NCBI GenBank assembly: GCA_001782195.1
Contig: MFNZ01000028.1
Coordinates: forward strand, 1-49,147
Origin: Candidatus Levybacteria bacterium RIFCSPHIGHO2_02_FULL_37_13
Lineage (GTDB): Bacteria; Patescibacteriota; Microgenomatia; Levybacterales; UBA12049
DNA length: 49,147 nucleotides
Direction: 5' to 3'
Shown here in pieces: positions 1 through 7,203 of this stretch. Within the stretch, counting starts at the first letter, position 1. Each line of letters starts with the position of its first letter. The notes beneath the pieces were generated by a model. It was not told where the DNA came from. It did no database searches and saw only the letters and a list, made by a program, of their open reading frames with translations. Both the position numbers and the translations under genes were made by a program.

Positions 1-74
1 GAGAAAAGGGGAGTCAAAGTTATTCCATGTTCGGGATTGATAAGAGTCAAACGAAATGGACGGTAGAAGATTGA
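1..74 (+). CDS. possible 3' end of a gene cut by the window edge
   Basis: Two plus-strand frames are open from the first base. One stops at TAG 64-66 (tail ...SGLIRVKRNGR) and the other at TGA 72-74 (tail ...DKSQTKWTVED). Either could be the tail of a gene that starts before the window. Too little is visible to choose or to name a product. The end overlaps the start of an AT-rich palindromic repeat (62-184). Confidence 0.25.
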   Translation, partial: EKGSQSYSMFGIDKSQTKWTVED

Positions 75-184
75 AGGTAGAGAATGGTATTTTGAAGATG
101 GAGGATGGATGATTGATTGGATATTTTCTATCTTCTAGTTTCTAACCTCAAATTACTACCTTCTACTTTCCACCATCTATCGTC
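62..184. repeat. AT-rich palindromic intergenic repeat, divergent copy
   Basis: The first half is purine-rich (GGTAGAAGATTGAAGG...) and the second half is its rough inverted complement (...CTACCTTCTACTTTCC), so the segment can fold on itself. In style it matches the about 112-bp elements at 17952, 25178 and 38418 but is clearly diverged from them. It fills the gap in front of the MFS gene. Confidence 0.5.
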
Positions 185-192
185 AAAGCAAT

Positions 193-1422
193 ATGGAGAT
201 TTTCAAGAAGGCAATTATTGGCAATGATATTTTACGCGTATTACGGATCAAGCCATTTCTTTTAATACTAACTTCTCAATTCCTCTCAAACCTCGCGTTT
301 AACATGCAGCATTTTGTCTTAATTTTTATAATTTATGGACTTACCCGTTCGAATACCGCTGTTTCAGCTGTAATTCTTTCTTTCACAATTCCCGCGGTTT
401 TATTCAGTTTAATTTCCGGAGTGCATGTTGACAGGTGGGATAAAAGAAAAATCCTGTTTTTTACAAATATTATCAGAAGTATTCTTATTTTGTTATTTTT
501 AGTTCCAAATCTTCATGTTGGATTTATGTACACCATAACTTTTTTAATAGCTCTCACAACGCAATTTTTTATTCCTGCCGGATCGGCAGTTGTTCCGCTT
601 CTTGTTCCAAAGCGTTTTATAATGTCTGCAAATTCTGTTTTATATTTGGGTGTTTACGCGACAATGTTCCTGGGATACATATTTGCAGGATCTTTTCTTC
701 TAATTTTGGGTAAGCCATATACAATTATTTTTCTATCTTTCCTTTTTTTTGCAAGCGCTTTTTTTATTTTGCCCATAAAACCGCAATATCGAAATCGGGA
801 TTATAAATCAAAAGACATTGAAACATCGTTTTTTGAAGAATTACATGAAATACTGCCATTTATTAAAAAAACAAGGAAAGTTGTTCAGGCATTGGTTGTA
901 CTGACTATCGCTCAGGCAGTAATCTTTATGTTTGCTGTTTTGGGTCCCGGGTACGTAGCTACAATTCTTAATGTTGAAGTCGAAAGACTTTCGCTTTTGC
1001 TTATTGCTCCTGCGGCTTTTGGCATGCTAATCGGGGCATTTTTACTGGGGAGTATTGGAAAGAAATTTGAGTTCAGATGGCTATCGGGGATAGGATTTCT
1101 GCTTTCCGGAGTAATTTTTGCCTTATTTGCGCAAGCGGAAAACGTTGCCTCCGTCTTACCTATTTTAATTATTTTTTCCGTATTAGTTGGATTTGCAATT
1201 TCACTAATATTTATCCCGGGACACGCAACGCTTCAGACGGAAACCACCGAAAAACTAAGGGGGAGAATTTATGGATTGTTGAATGCTTTAACCGGCGTTG
1301 TATCATTTTTGCCTGTAGTTCTTGCCGGAGGACTTGCAGATATTATTGGAGTAGGAACAGTTGTAACCGGAGTTGGAGTAATTATGATCATTGTTAGTAT
1401 TTTTTTCTTTGTTTTCGCGTAA
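193..1422 (+). CDS. MFS permease (drug/siderophore-exporter-like)
   Basis: A 409-residue, very hydrophobic protein with about 12 predicted membrane helices. The short loop VHVDRWDKRK after helix 2 fits the MFS G-x-x-x-D-R-x-G/D-R-R/K signature. The second half carries the matching loop before GRIYGLLNALTGVVSFLPVVLAGG-like helices. This places it in the DHA3/EntS-like branch of the major facilitator superfamily, exporters driven by proton exchange; the substrate cannot be read from sequence. It is followed after 6 bases by an Lgt-like membrane protein and then by rluA, suggesting a three-gene unit. Family call is firm, substrate unknown. Confidence 0.8.
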   Translation: MEIFKKAIIGNDILRVLRIKPFLLILTSQFLSNLAFNMQHFVLIFIIYGLTRSNTAVSAVILSFTIPAVLFSLISGVHVDRWDKRKILFFTNIIRSILILLFLVPNLHVGFMYTITFLIALTTQFFIPAGSAVVPLLVPKRFIMSANSVLYLGVYATMFLGYIFAGSFLLILGKPYTIIFLSFLFFASAFFILPIKPQYRNRDYKSKDIETSFFEELHEILPFIKKTRKVVQALVVLTIAQAVIFMFAVLGPGYVATILNVEVERLSLLLIAPAAFGMLIGAFLLGSIGKKFEFRWLSGIGFLLSGVIFALFAQAENVASVLPILIIFSVLVGFAISLIFIPGHATLQTETTEKLRGRIYGLLNALTGVVSFLPVVLAGGLADIIGVGTVVTGVGVIMIIVSIFFFVFA

Positions 1423-1428
1423 AAAATT

Positions 1429-2139
1429 ATGCACTTATTAATTCTTGTTATTTTACTTTGTTTTTTTATTTTTCTTTTCGCACTTTTCGTTTTAACGCGT
1501 GATGATTTTGTTTTAATCAGGAAAGACGTAACATTAGATGTAGTTTTTAACATATCCTTTGTTGCATTTGCAGTCTCTTTAACTTCGTCTCGGATTTTGT
1601 ATGTAATTTTAAATCCAAGTTCGGACTTTTTGAATCCTTTAGTTTTCTTGCTTTTTCCATACTTTCCTGGGCTTTCTCTTTTGGGCGCTGTTGCTGGAGG
1701 AGTATTGTTTTTGGTGATTATATGCAAGCAACTAAAATTACCTATAGGTAGGTTAATTGATTATTTTTCCATTTCTTTTCTAAGCAGTTTGCCAATAGGC
1801 ATAATTGGCTATTTTTTGCTGGAAGGGGAAAATTTATTCAAGATGGGACCAATAATTTTGGTTTTGGTTTACACTGTTTTATTTTTTATTTTAATCAAAA
1901 TTTTATTACCCCGTCTTTTGTCAGGGAGACTAAAGGATGGAACAATCGGGCTTATATTTCTAATTTGTTTTTCCTTAATATCTCTGATTTCAGGCTTCAT
2001 GGCAAGAGGAAAAAATATGTTCAATTTAGGCCTGGAAGACCTTATTTTAGTGATTACGCTTTATGCATCTTTAGTTTTTCTATTTAGACAAGAGAAGCTT
2101 TTGACAAAAATAAAAAAACTCAAACTGAAGAGGAATTAA
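1429..2139 (+). CDS. Lgt-like polytopic membrane protein
   Basis: 236 residues with about seven hydrophobic segments. The stretch SRILYVILNPS followed by FPYFPGLSLLGAVAGG resembles the arrangement of prolipoprotein diacylglyceryl transferase, in which an arginine-containing helix precedes a G-G-x-S-x-x-G-G-x-x-G loop. The usual Lgt histidine (HGG) is not present, so catalysis in the classical way is doubtful. It sits 6 bases after the MFS gene and 4 bases before rluA, so the three are probably cotranscribed. The call is fold-level only; it may be a degenerate Lgt or another membrane protein with similar topology. Confidence 0.45.
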   Translation: MHLLILVILLCFFIFLFALFVLTRDDFVLIRKDVTLDVVFNISFVAFAVSLTSSRILYVILNPSSDFLNPLVFLLFPYFPGLSLLGAVAGGVLFLVIICKQLKLPIGRLIDYFSISFLSSLPIGIIGYFLLEGENLFKMGPIILVLVYTVLFFILIKILLPRLLSGRLKDGTIGLIFLICFSLISLISGFMARGKNMFNLGLEDLILVITLYASLVFLFRQEKLLTKIKKLKLKRN

Positions 2140-2143
2140 AACT

Positions 2144-2929
2144 ATGGAGCCGAAGGTTATTTTTGAGGATAATGATATTTTGGTTTTGGATAAGCCTGCG
2201 GGGATGATTGTAAATAAATCGGATACTACGAAAGACGAGGAAACACTTCAAGATTGGGTAGAAAAGTATTTGAAAATCCGAATACCAAAATCCGAAATAC
2301 GAAACAAATCAGAAATACAAAATTCAAATGACCAAAACGGTTTCGAATTTCGAGATTCGAATTTCGAATTTTCGAATAGGGCGGGGATTGTTCATAGATT
2401 GGATAAGGAGACTTCGGGAATTCTTTTGGTTGCTAAAACTCCGGAAGCGTTTGAAAATATGCAGAAACAATTTAAAGAGAGAAAAGTTAAAAAAACATAT
2501 CTAGCGCTTGTTCATGGGGAAGTAAAGATTCCAGAAGGAGAAATTAATGTTCCGGTTGGAAGGCTTCCCTGGAATAGGAAAAGATTTGGCGTTTTGGCAG
2601 AGGGAAGGGAAGCGGTAACGCGTTACCGCGTAATTTCTAATTTCAAATTTCTAATTTCTAATGAACAATTGACGTTTCTTGAGTTGTATCCGGAGACGGG
2701 GAGAACGCACCAGATTAGAGTTCATTTAAAATATTTTGGTTATCCGATTTTTGCAGATCCTCTTTATGGAGGCAGGAAAACCGCAAGAAACGATCGGAAG
2801 ATTTTGTCCAGAATCTTTCTCCACGCGGCAAAAATTAGTTTTTATCACCCAAAAAGCGGCGAGGTTATTTCATTCGAAAGCCAATTGCCGGAGCAGCTGA
2901 GCCAATTTTTAGAAAAGCTTGAATCTTGA
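2144..2929 (+). CDS. RluA-family pseudouridine synthase with an in-frame repeat insertion
   Basis: 261 residues. The catalytic motif HRLDKETSG (catalytic Asp about residue 87) and the downstream GRTHQIRVHL and ADPLYGG motifs are diagnostic of RluA/RluC/RluD enzymes, which isomerise uridines in rRNA or tRNA. No S4 domain is visible at the N-terminus. Residues about 45-78, rich in Asn, Arg, Phe and Glu (KSEIRNKSEIQN...FEFRDSNFEFSN), do not belong to the family. They are encoded by a dispersed DNA repeat also found in carB, inserted in frame just before the catalytic motif. The gene ends with TGA, showing that UGA is a stop here. Specific target base not assignable. Confidence 0.9.
   Translation: MEPKVIFEDNDILVLDKPAGMIVNKSDTTKDEETLQDWVEKYLKIRIPKSEIRNKSEIQNSNDQNGFEFRDSNFEFSNRAGIVHRLDKETSGILLVAKTPEAFENMQKQFKERKVKKTYLALVHGEVKIPEGEINVPVGRLPWNRKRFGVLAEGREAVTRYRVISNFKFLISNEQLTFLELYPETGRTHQIRVHLKYFGYPIFADPLYGGRKTARNDRKILSRIFLHAAKISFYHPKSGEVISFESQLPEQLSQFLEKLES
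2268..2379 (+). repeat. in-frame coding repeat, FEFR family, copy in rluA
   Basis: About 110 bases built from runs such as AAATCCGAAATACGAAAC and TTCGAATTTCGAGATTCG. The same succession of words occurs in carB (15776-15903, gene strand minus), including AAAATTCAAATGAC in both. The copy adds about 34 residues to the pseudouridine synthase without shifting the frame. Confidence 0.8.
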
Positions 2930-2965
2930 TTTCGCATTTGTTTATTGGTAGTATTATATGGATCC

Positions 2966-3087
2966 GTCTAAGTTTAGCACTCGGCTTTACAATTCTATTC
3001 GAATACGCCTCGTGCTGCACTTTTGGGCGGATGTAAGAAACTCTAGAACTCTCCCGACAAGTCGGGTTCGTTAAGAGTTTCTAACAG
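2966..3087. repeat. compound palindromic element, copy 1
   Basis: An outer dyad (ATCCG ... CGGAT, with TAGCAC/GTGCTG-like inner pairing) is followed directly by a long hairpin: AGAAACTCT...CCCGAC-AA-GTCGGG...AGAGTTTCT. The same two-part structure recurs at 6475-6580 with different stem bases but the same CTCCCGACAAGTCGGG core. It ends just before the ribosome binding site of the 48-residue gene, so it may act as a leader or processing structure, or be a REP-like repeat. Confidence 0.65.
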
Positions 3088-3100
3088 GTGGTGATTTATT

Positions 3101-3247
3101 ATGGGGAGTTTTGGAGGATTTTACAAAGGAGAAAAGAAAAAAAAGAAAAAAGATTCGAATAAAAACATTTCCGCTTCATCTATAGGAATGGGCGCGCCAA
3201 CAATTGTCATGCCCGAGATTGTTTCCAAGAAACCAAAAGGTTACTAA
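3101..3247 (+). CDS. small Lys/Gly-rich protein of unknown function
   Basis: A 48-residue frame, MGSFGGFYKGEKKKKKKDS... ending ...IVSKKPKGY, preceded by AGGTGG seven bases upstream of ATG and ending 3 bases before the next start. The glycine/aromatic head, lysine run and basic tail look like a designed short protein rather than chance, and nucleic-acid binding would be plausible (inference). I believe short proteins of this style occur in other Microgenomates genomes, from memory only. Too short for most gene callers. Confidence 0.65.
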   Translation: MGSFGGFYKGEKKKKKKDSNKNISASSIGMGAPTIVMPEIVSKKPKGY

Positions 3248-3250
3248 AAA

Positions 3251-4057
3251 ATGATAAAAAAGGCGCGTGTTAAAAAAAACAATACAAAATTTGCGGTTTT
3301 GTTCGTACTTTTTGTTTTTGTAATCATTTTGATATCTGCTGTTTTAAAAGTGGCGTCTGTAATAAGGCAAAGCAAGTTTGACGGAAATAATCGCTTCACA
3401 ATAAGTGTTTCAAACAACAAAAATCTTGAAGTTATATCTTTCTCTCCGAATAATCATTCAATATCCACCTTAAGGATAGAGGATGGAAAAAAAGATTTAA
3501 AATTAGGACAGTTTTTAAAAATCCCCATGGATGGATTTATAATGGGTGATTCACTTAAAACAGACAAAGATATATCAGGCTTAATGAATGATATTTTATT
3601 TAGCTACAATAAAATAAAAACAAACCTCACCATTATAGACATATTAAGACTTGTTTTTGCCTCAAAAACTACAGCTTTAAACAATATAGAGGTTTACAGT
3701 ATTTCCATATCTTGGGATGAAAATAGGATCGACAAGATTGTTGAGAAGATATTTAAAGATGAAGAAATTGAAAAAGAAAATCAAACAATTGAAATTATTA
3801 ATACGACAGATATAGGCGGTTTGGGCGGAAGACTTGCAAAGCTTATTGCCAATATGGGAGGAGGCGTAATACAGGTCTCGACTCGGAATAACAATCCACA
3901 AAAAGAATCCCTCATTTTGTATAATGGCAAAAAAACCTTCACGGTTGATAAATTAAATAAAGTTTTGGGCTTCAAACCTACTATTTCGAGTAAGCAATCA
4001 ATCGCGGATATCACGATAATAATTGGAGAGGACAATAAGGATCCGTTGACTTTCTAA
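3251..4057 (+). CDS. membrane-anchored LytR_C-domain protein
   Basis: 268 residues. One N-terminal membrane helix (about residues 14-35), then an extracytoplasmic part. The last about 90 residues, beginning IEIINTTDIGGLGGRLAKLI and ending in SSKQSIADITIIIGED, follow the LytR_C pattern (beta strand, N-G/T-T, G-L-a-x-r-l-a, closing strand I-T-I-I-I-G). The middle may be a degenerate LytR-CpsA-Psr domain, but the arginine and aspartate clusters needed for lipid phosphate transfer are not evident. A role at the cell envelope is inferred. It is tightly coupled to the 48-residue gene (3 bases). Confidence 0.6.
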   Translation: MIKKARVKKNNTKFAVLFVLFVFVIILISAVLKVASVIRQSKFDGNNRFTISVSNNKNLEVISFSPNNHSISTLRIEDGKKDLKLGQFLKIPMDGFIMGDSLKTDKDISGLMNDILFSYNKIKTNLTIIDILRLVFASKTTALNNIEVYSISISWDENRIDKIVEKIFKDEEIEKENQTIEIINTTDIGGLGGRLAKLIANMGGGVIQVSTRNNNPQKESLILYNGKKTFTVDKLNKVLGFKPTISSKQSIADITIIIGEDNKDPLTF

Positions 4058-4058
4058 A

Positions 4059-4721
4059 TCAGGATTCTTCCGATTCGCGGGGGGAGTGATTTAAAACCGA
4101 GGGTTTATCATTATTTTGCAAAAAAGATGGTTGGTTTTTGAAGCGTGTTGCTCTTTTTTTCTCTTTTATAAAAACAACTACAGAATGATTATTTGCCGAC
4201 CGAACAAAAGTCTCGTATTGATTCCCTCCTTTTATAAATCTAATTAGCCTTTTCCCTATATCGTCCGGCAACGCGCCTATATATTGTTTTTCTATGTCGT
4301 GAATAAAAACTTTGAGACGTTTTATGGAAGTGGTGAGAGGTTGTCCGATCCGTAAATTTGCAATAATGCGCGGTTGGGCCAGATTAAATAGCTCTATAAT
4401 TTTAGTTTTTCCGGTTTCTTCAAGAAAAGTATTGCGAACATAAGGGATGGATTGGTTGTTGGTATTTTTACTCAAAGTTTTGGTATCTGTAAGCCGCTTC
4501 ATGTTTCTAATGGCTATTGGATTAAGTGAATCCAACTCTAGAACTTTTTTGTAGGTTGCTTTTGCCTGTTTGATTTTGCCAAGGATTGTAAATGCAAATG
4601 CCAGACGGTTTAGGGCTTCGATGTCGTTTGGATTATCGTTTAGAAGAGCCTTGTTTATTGAAGTTGCGTTTTGCCAGTCTCCAGCTAATGCCGTTTGAAT
4701 TGCTAGATTTTTTGATGGCAT
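4059..4721 (-). CDS. TPR-repeat protein of unknown role
   Basis: 220 residues. The first about 80 residues contain two tetratricopeptide units (DWQNATSINKALLNDNPNDIEALNRLA and IKQAKATYKKVLELDSLNPIAIRNM parts), followed by about 140 residues of no recognised family, with a positively charged tail. TPRs usually mediate protein-protein contact. It is convergent with the LytR_C gene (1-base gap) and divergent from yebC, so the 64-bp gap at 4722-4785 serves both promoters. Confidence 0.65.
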   Translation of the reverse strand: MPSKNLAIQTALAGDWQNATSINKALLNDNPNDIEALNRLAFAFTILGKIKQAKATYKKVLELDSLNPIAIRNMKRLTDTKTLSKNTNNQSIPYVRNTFLEETGKTKIIELFNLAQPRIIANLRIGQPLTTSIKRLKVFIHDIEKQYIGALPDDIGKRLIRFIKGGNQYETFVRSANNHSVVVFIKEKKRATRFKNQPSFLQNNDKPSVLNHSPRESEES

Positions 4722-4748
4722 AGCTGTTAGGTATTCTACTGCAATTTA

Positions 4749-4778
4749 TTGCAAAAGTCAATATGAAAAAGGTATAAT
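4749..4778 (+). promoter_or_regulatory. promoter of yebC, nearly leaderless
   Basis: TTGCAA (4749-4754) and a perfect TATAAT (4773-4778) are separated by 18 bases. Initiation about 7 bases after the -10 box would fall at or next to the ATG at 4786, so the mRNA would have no room for a Shine-Dalgarno sequence. Confidence 0.7.
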
Positions 4779-4785
4779 ATTGGTT

Positions 4786-5508
4786 ATGAGTGGGCATTCT
4801 AAGTGGGCGACGATAAAAAGACAAAAGGGTGCTGCCGATGTAAAAAGGGGCCTTGCTTTTACGAAAATTTCAAACGCAATAACAATTGCTGTCAGAAGGT
4901 CAGGGGGAGTTGCGGATCCGGAAAACAACTTTAGGTTAAGAATTGCAATCGAAAAAGCCCGTGAGGCTAATATGCCTAAAGGAAATATCGAAAGAGCCCT
5001 TCGGCGAGCTTCTGGCGAGGAGGGAAGAGGAGTGGAAGAGGTTGTCTATGAGGGTTTTGCGCCAGGCGGAGTAAGCGTTATAGTTGAAGCTGTCACGGAC
5101 AATTCACTGCGAACAACGAGCGAGATCAAAAGTATTTTCAACAAAGAGGGGGCAAGTTTTGGAGAGAGGGGATCTGTTTCTTACCAATTTACAAATAAAG
5201 GAAGAATAAGTATTGAAAAAAATGGCAAGTCGTTAGACGAGATATTTAATCTGGCAGCGGAAAGCGGGGCGGAGGATTTGGAGGACGAAGGTGAGGACGT
5301 TGTTGTCTACACAAGCCCGCAGGATCTATCAATTGTAAGGAGCAAGCTTGAGGAATCGGGCCTTAAATTACTTGATACGGAAATAGTAAGAAAACCTGTT
5401 CAGGCGATAACTATTGGGGACGAGGAGCAACGGGAAAAAATAATTAATTTCTTGCGGAAATTAGAAGATTTAGATGATGTACAAAAAGTTTATTCAAATC
5501 TTGCGTAA
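4786..5508 (+). CDS. yebC: YebC/PmpR-family protein
   Basis: 240 residues from the ATG at 4786. A TTG two codons earlier is in frame but would lie inside the promoter region, and the family begins MSGHSKW. Family hallmarks run along the length: MSGHSKWATIKRQKGAAD, NMPKGNIERALRRASG, the YEGFAPGGVSVIVEAVTDN block, and the NKEGASFGERGSVSYQF loop. YebC proteins were described as DNA-binding regulators and more recently as ribosome-associated factors helping translation of proline runs. Length is typical (about 240-250). Its 3' end overlaps the next gene by 35 bases in another frame. Confidence 0.95.
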   Translation: MSGHSKWATIKRQKGAADVKRGLAFTKISNAITIAVRRSGGVADPENNFRLRIAIEKAREANMPKGNIERALRRASGEEGRGVEEVVYEGFAPGGVSVIVEAVTDNSLRTTSEIKSIFNKEGASFGERGSVSYQFTNKGRISIEKNGKSLDEIFNLAAESGAEDLEDEGEDVVVYTSPQDLSIVRSKLEESGLKLLDTEIVRKPVQAITIGDEEQREKIINFLRKLEDLDDVQKVYSNLA

Positions 5509-6295
5509 GGCAAAATCTCTCTTGAGGATTTCAAAAAGACAGAAATTTATTGTAAGTGTTTTTATTTTGTCTTCGTTGTTATTTCTTTTGCAGCACTTGT
5601 TTGGTAAATCCGGTGTATACATAGCTTTTCTGCTTTCTTTTTTAACATTGATATTACTCTTTTGGTCTACATTTAGAGATTTAATAGAAACCCGCTCATT
5701 TCAGGTATTTATTCTTCCGTTTTTTTTCAGCCTATCTTTCGGGCTCTTTTATTTTCTGGTTCCGGCCCGATTCTTAACAAGACTTGTTATGACTTCATTA
5801 TACGCGGTTGGATTGTATTCTTTGCTTCTTTCCGTTAACATATTTATTGTTTCGTCCATCCGGACAATAGCGCTATTGTCTTCGGCTCGTACCGTATCTT
5901 TTACAACTGCGCTTTTATCTTATTTCTTTCTGTCGAATGTAGTTTTTTCTTTACATACAAATGTTTTTATTACCCTGATATTAATTTTTGGATTTTCTTT
6001 CCCTCTTATCTTGCAATCTATCTGGACATATACTTTAGATAAGCATTTGTTTTCTCAAATTTTTTGGGTACTTCTTTTGACCATATGTTTGGTTGAAATT
6101 TCTTTAATTTTGTGGTTTTTTCCGACCATTCCTACAATCATGGCTCTTTTTTTAACCGGATTTTTTTATATCGTAGTTGGGTTGTCGCTGGTATGGTTTG
6201 AAAAAAGATTATTTAAAGGCGTGATCTGGGAATACATTTGGGTAGCAATTGTTGTTTTTTTGGTATTTGTTTTTTTTACTATTAAGGGTACTTAG
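5474..6295 (+). CDS. polytopic membrane protein, unknown function
   Basis: 273 residues with a short basic N-terminus (MMYKKFIQILRKAKSLLRISKRQK) and about eight hydrophobic helices separated by short loops. No catalytic or transport signature is visible. The start ATGATG at 5474 lies inside the end of yebC, giving translational coupling. The overlap suggests a conserved pair, but no function follows from that. Not recognised with certainty. Confidence 0.6.
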   Translation: MMYKKFIQILRKAKSLLRISKRQKFIVSVFILSSLLFLLQHLFGKSGVYIAFLLSFLTLILLFWSTFRDLIETRSFQVFILPFFFSLSFGLFYFLVPARFLTRLVMTSLYAVGLYSLLLSVNIFIVSSIRTIALLSSARTVSFTTALLSYFFLSNVVFSLHTNVFITLILIFGFSFPLILQSIWTYTLDKHLFSQIFWVLLLTICLVEISLILWFFPTIPTIMALFLTGFFYIVVGLSLVWFEKRLFKGVIWEYIWVAIVVFLVFVFFTIKGT

Positions 6296-6326
6296 GGGCG
6301 GGGGAAAGGGGAGAGAGGTGCGCCCC
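6295..6326 (+). terminator. GC-rich hairpin after the yebC operon
   Basis: GGGGCG (6295-6300) pairs with CGCCCC (6321-6326) right at the stop codon of the membrane protein. The loop is purine-rich and the T-tract after it is weak (TTATTAG), so it could be a terminator or an mRNA-end stabiliser. Confidence 0.4.
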
Positions 6327-6474
6327 CTTATTAGCAGAGGATGATATAGATTGATATAGTAATTAATTAAATATTATAGGATGTTCATCACATTTTAAAT
6401 GTGGATAACTTATATGTTTCACGGGAATTAACTCCACTTTTCACACCGTAGGAGCTTATGTCTTGTCTCCCTTC

Positions 6475-6580
6475 AGTCCGCCTAATCTTTCGTACACGGC
6501 GCAAAGAGCGATTTATCGGCGGACATTAGAAGCAGTATTTACTCTCCCGACAAGTCGGGATCGTAAACTGCTTCTAATGA
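6475..6580. repeat. compound palindromic element, copy 2
   Basis: GTCCGCC...GGCGGAC forms the outer dyad and is followed by the hairpin TTAGAAGCAGTATTTAC - CCCGACAAGTCGGG - GTAAACTGCTTCTAA. It has the same architecture and core as 2966-3087, but the flanking stem has changed on both sides so that pairing is kept. Confidence 0.7.
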
Positions 6581-6634
6581 AAAAAATACGAAAGCCACTT
6601 GCGTAGCATATATTTTATTCTTCTTTTCAGAATG

Positions 6635-6762
6635 AGGCTAAAAGTAAGACTTTAGATCGTAAAATGGATCTAAAGTACACTATAGCCTGAGCAGTTAGGG
6701 ACTGCTTAACTTATTGTTTTCGAAGCTAAAATTCGTAGTTTAGATAGGTTTATCAATCTAAA
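6635..6762 (+). ncRNA. candidate structured RNA
   Basis: Four perfect hairpins lie within 128 bases, one nested inside an outer 6-bp stem. There is no reading frame. Family unknown; strand chosen arbitrarily as plus because flanking genes read that way. It may be part of a longer RNA spanning the 6.6-7.05 kb stretch. Confidence 0.3.
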
Positions 6763-7161
6763 TGTAACACTGTCCAGACCTTGAGGAGAGAGGGGTTCTC
6801 GATCTAAGTTATATTAATGATAAAGTAAAGAATAAGAATTTGTTTCAAAACATATTGTTCGAGCGTAGTCGAGAACAAGCTTCTCGATTCGCTTGGCTCT
6901 CTCGAAGAATATAGACTCTTTAAACGAATTCTGATGAAATAGTGGTGAAAAGACTGGGAGAAGAGAAACTAGTTATGTCGTACAATAATACTTTTACGAC
7001 GTCAGCCAGATACAAACTTTCGGAGAAGTGGTCTTAAACAGTTATTTTTTCGTTAACTTTTTGGTCAAATAATTCCTACGCTCTGGTTTGCTTTCCTCTA
7101 TTTATCGTTATTTTACGTTATTTTAAAATACTTATCCTGTCCCCTACTATAGGTTTCTGCC

Positions 7162-7190
7162 TTGTAAAATTACTTAAAATTTGTTATTAT
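7162..7190 (+). promoter_or_regulatory. promoter of the first triple winged-helix gene
   Basis: TTGTAA (7162-7167), a 17-base spacer and TATTAT (7185-7190). The expected start of transcription is about 7197, leaving a leader of about 7 bases before ATG 7204, with no Shine-Dalgarno sequence. Confidence 0.6.
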
Positions 7191-7203
7191 TTTGCAATAA
7201 ATT

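Larger units (their letters stand above)
6296..7203. other. 0.9-kb gene-free region with many hairpins
   Basis: No open frame of coding character was found on either strand. Contents in order: a compound palindromic element (6475-6580); a nested stem AGGCTA/TAGCCT (6635-6640 with 6683-6688) enclosing the perfect 9-bp hairpin CTTTAGATC/GATCTAAAG (6650-6675); the hairpin AGCAGT/ACTGCT (6690-6706); the hairpin TTTAGAT/ATCTAAA (6739-6762); a palindromic stretch GAGCGTAGTCGAGAACAAGC...TTCTCGA (6860-6905); and the hairpin GTCGTA/TACGAC (6977-7000). The concentration of perfect stems at 6635-6762 suggests a structured RNA. It was checked against remembered landmarks of tmRNA, RNase P RNA and SRP RNA and no match was convincing. 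Confidence 0.5.

Noticed and set aside
1269-1727. 152-residue Lys/Thr-rich minus-strand frame
   Set aside because: Complement of hydrophobic helices of the MFS and Lgt-like genes, which explains its composition.
4780-4785. TTG start of yebC two codons earlier
   Set aside because: It overlaps the -10 region, and the family N-terminus is MSGHSKW.
6560-6860. tmRNA (ssrA), with ATGAAAAAAATACGAAAGCC..TTGCGTAG as a possible tag frame
   Set aside because: The 5' and 3' tRNA-like ends and a proper T-arm could not be found, and the would-be tag ends in PLA, not a typical LAA-type end. Kept only as a candidate structured RNA.
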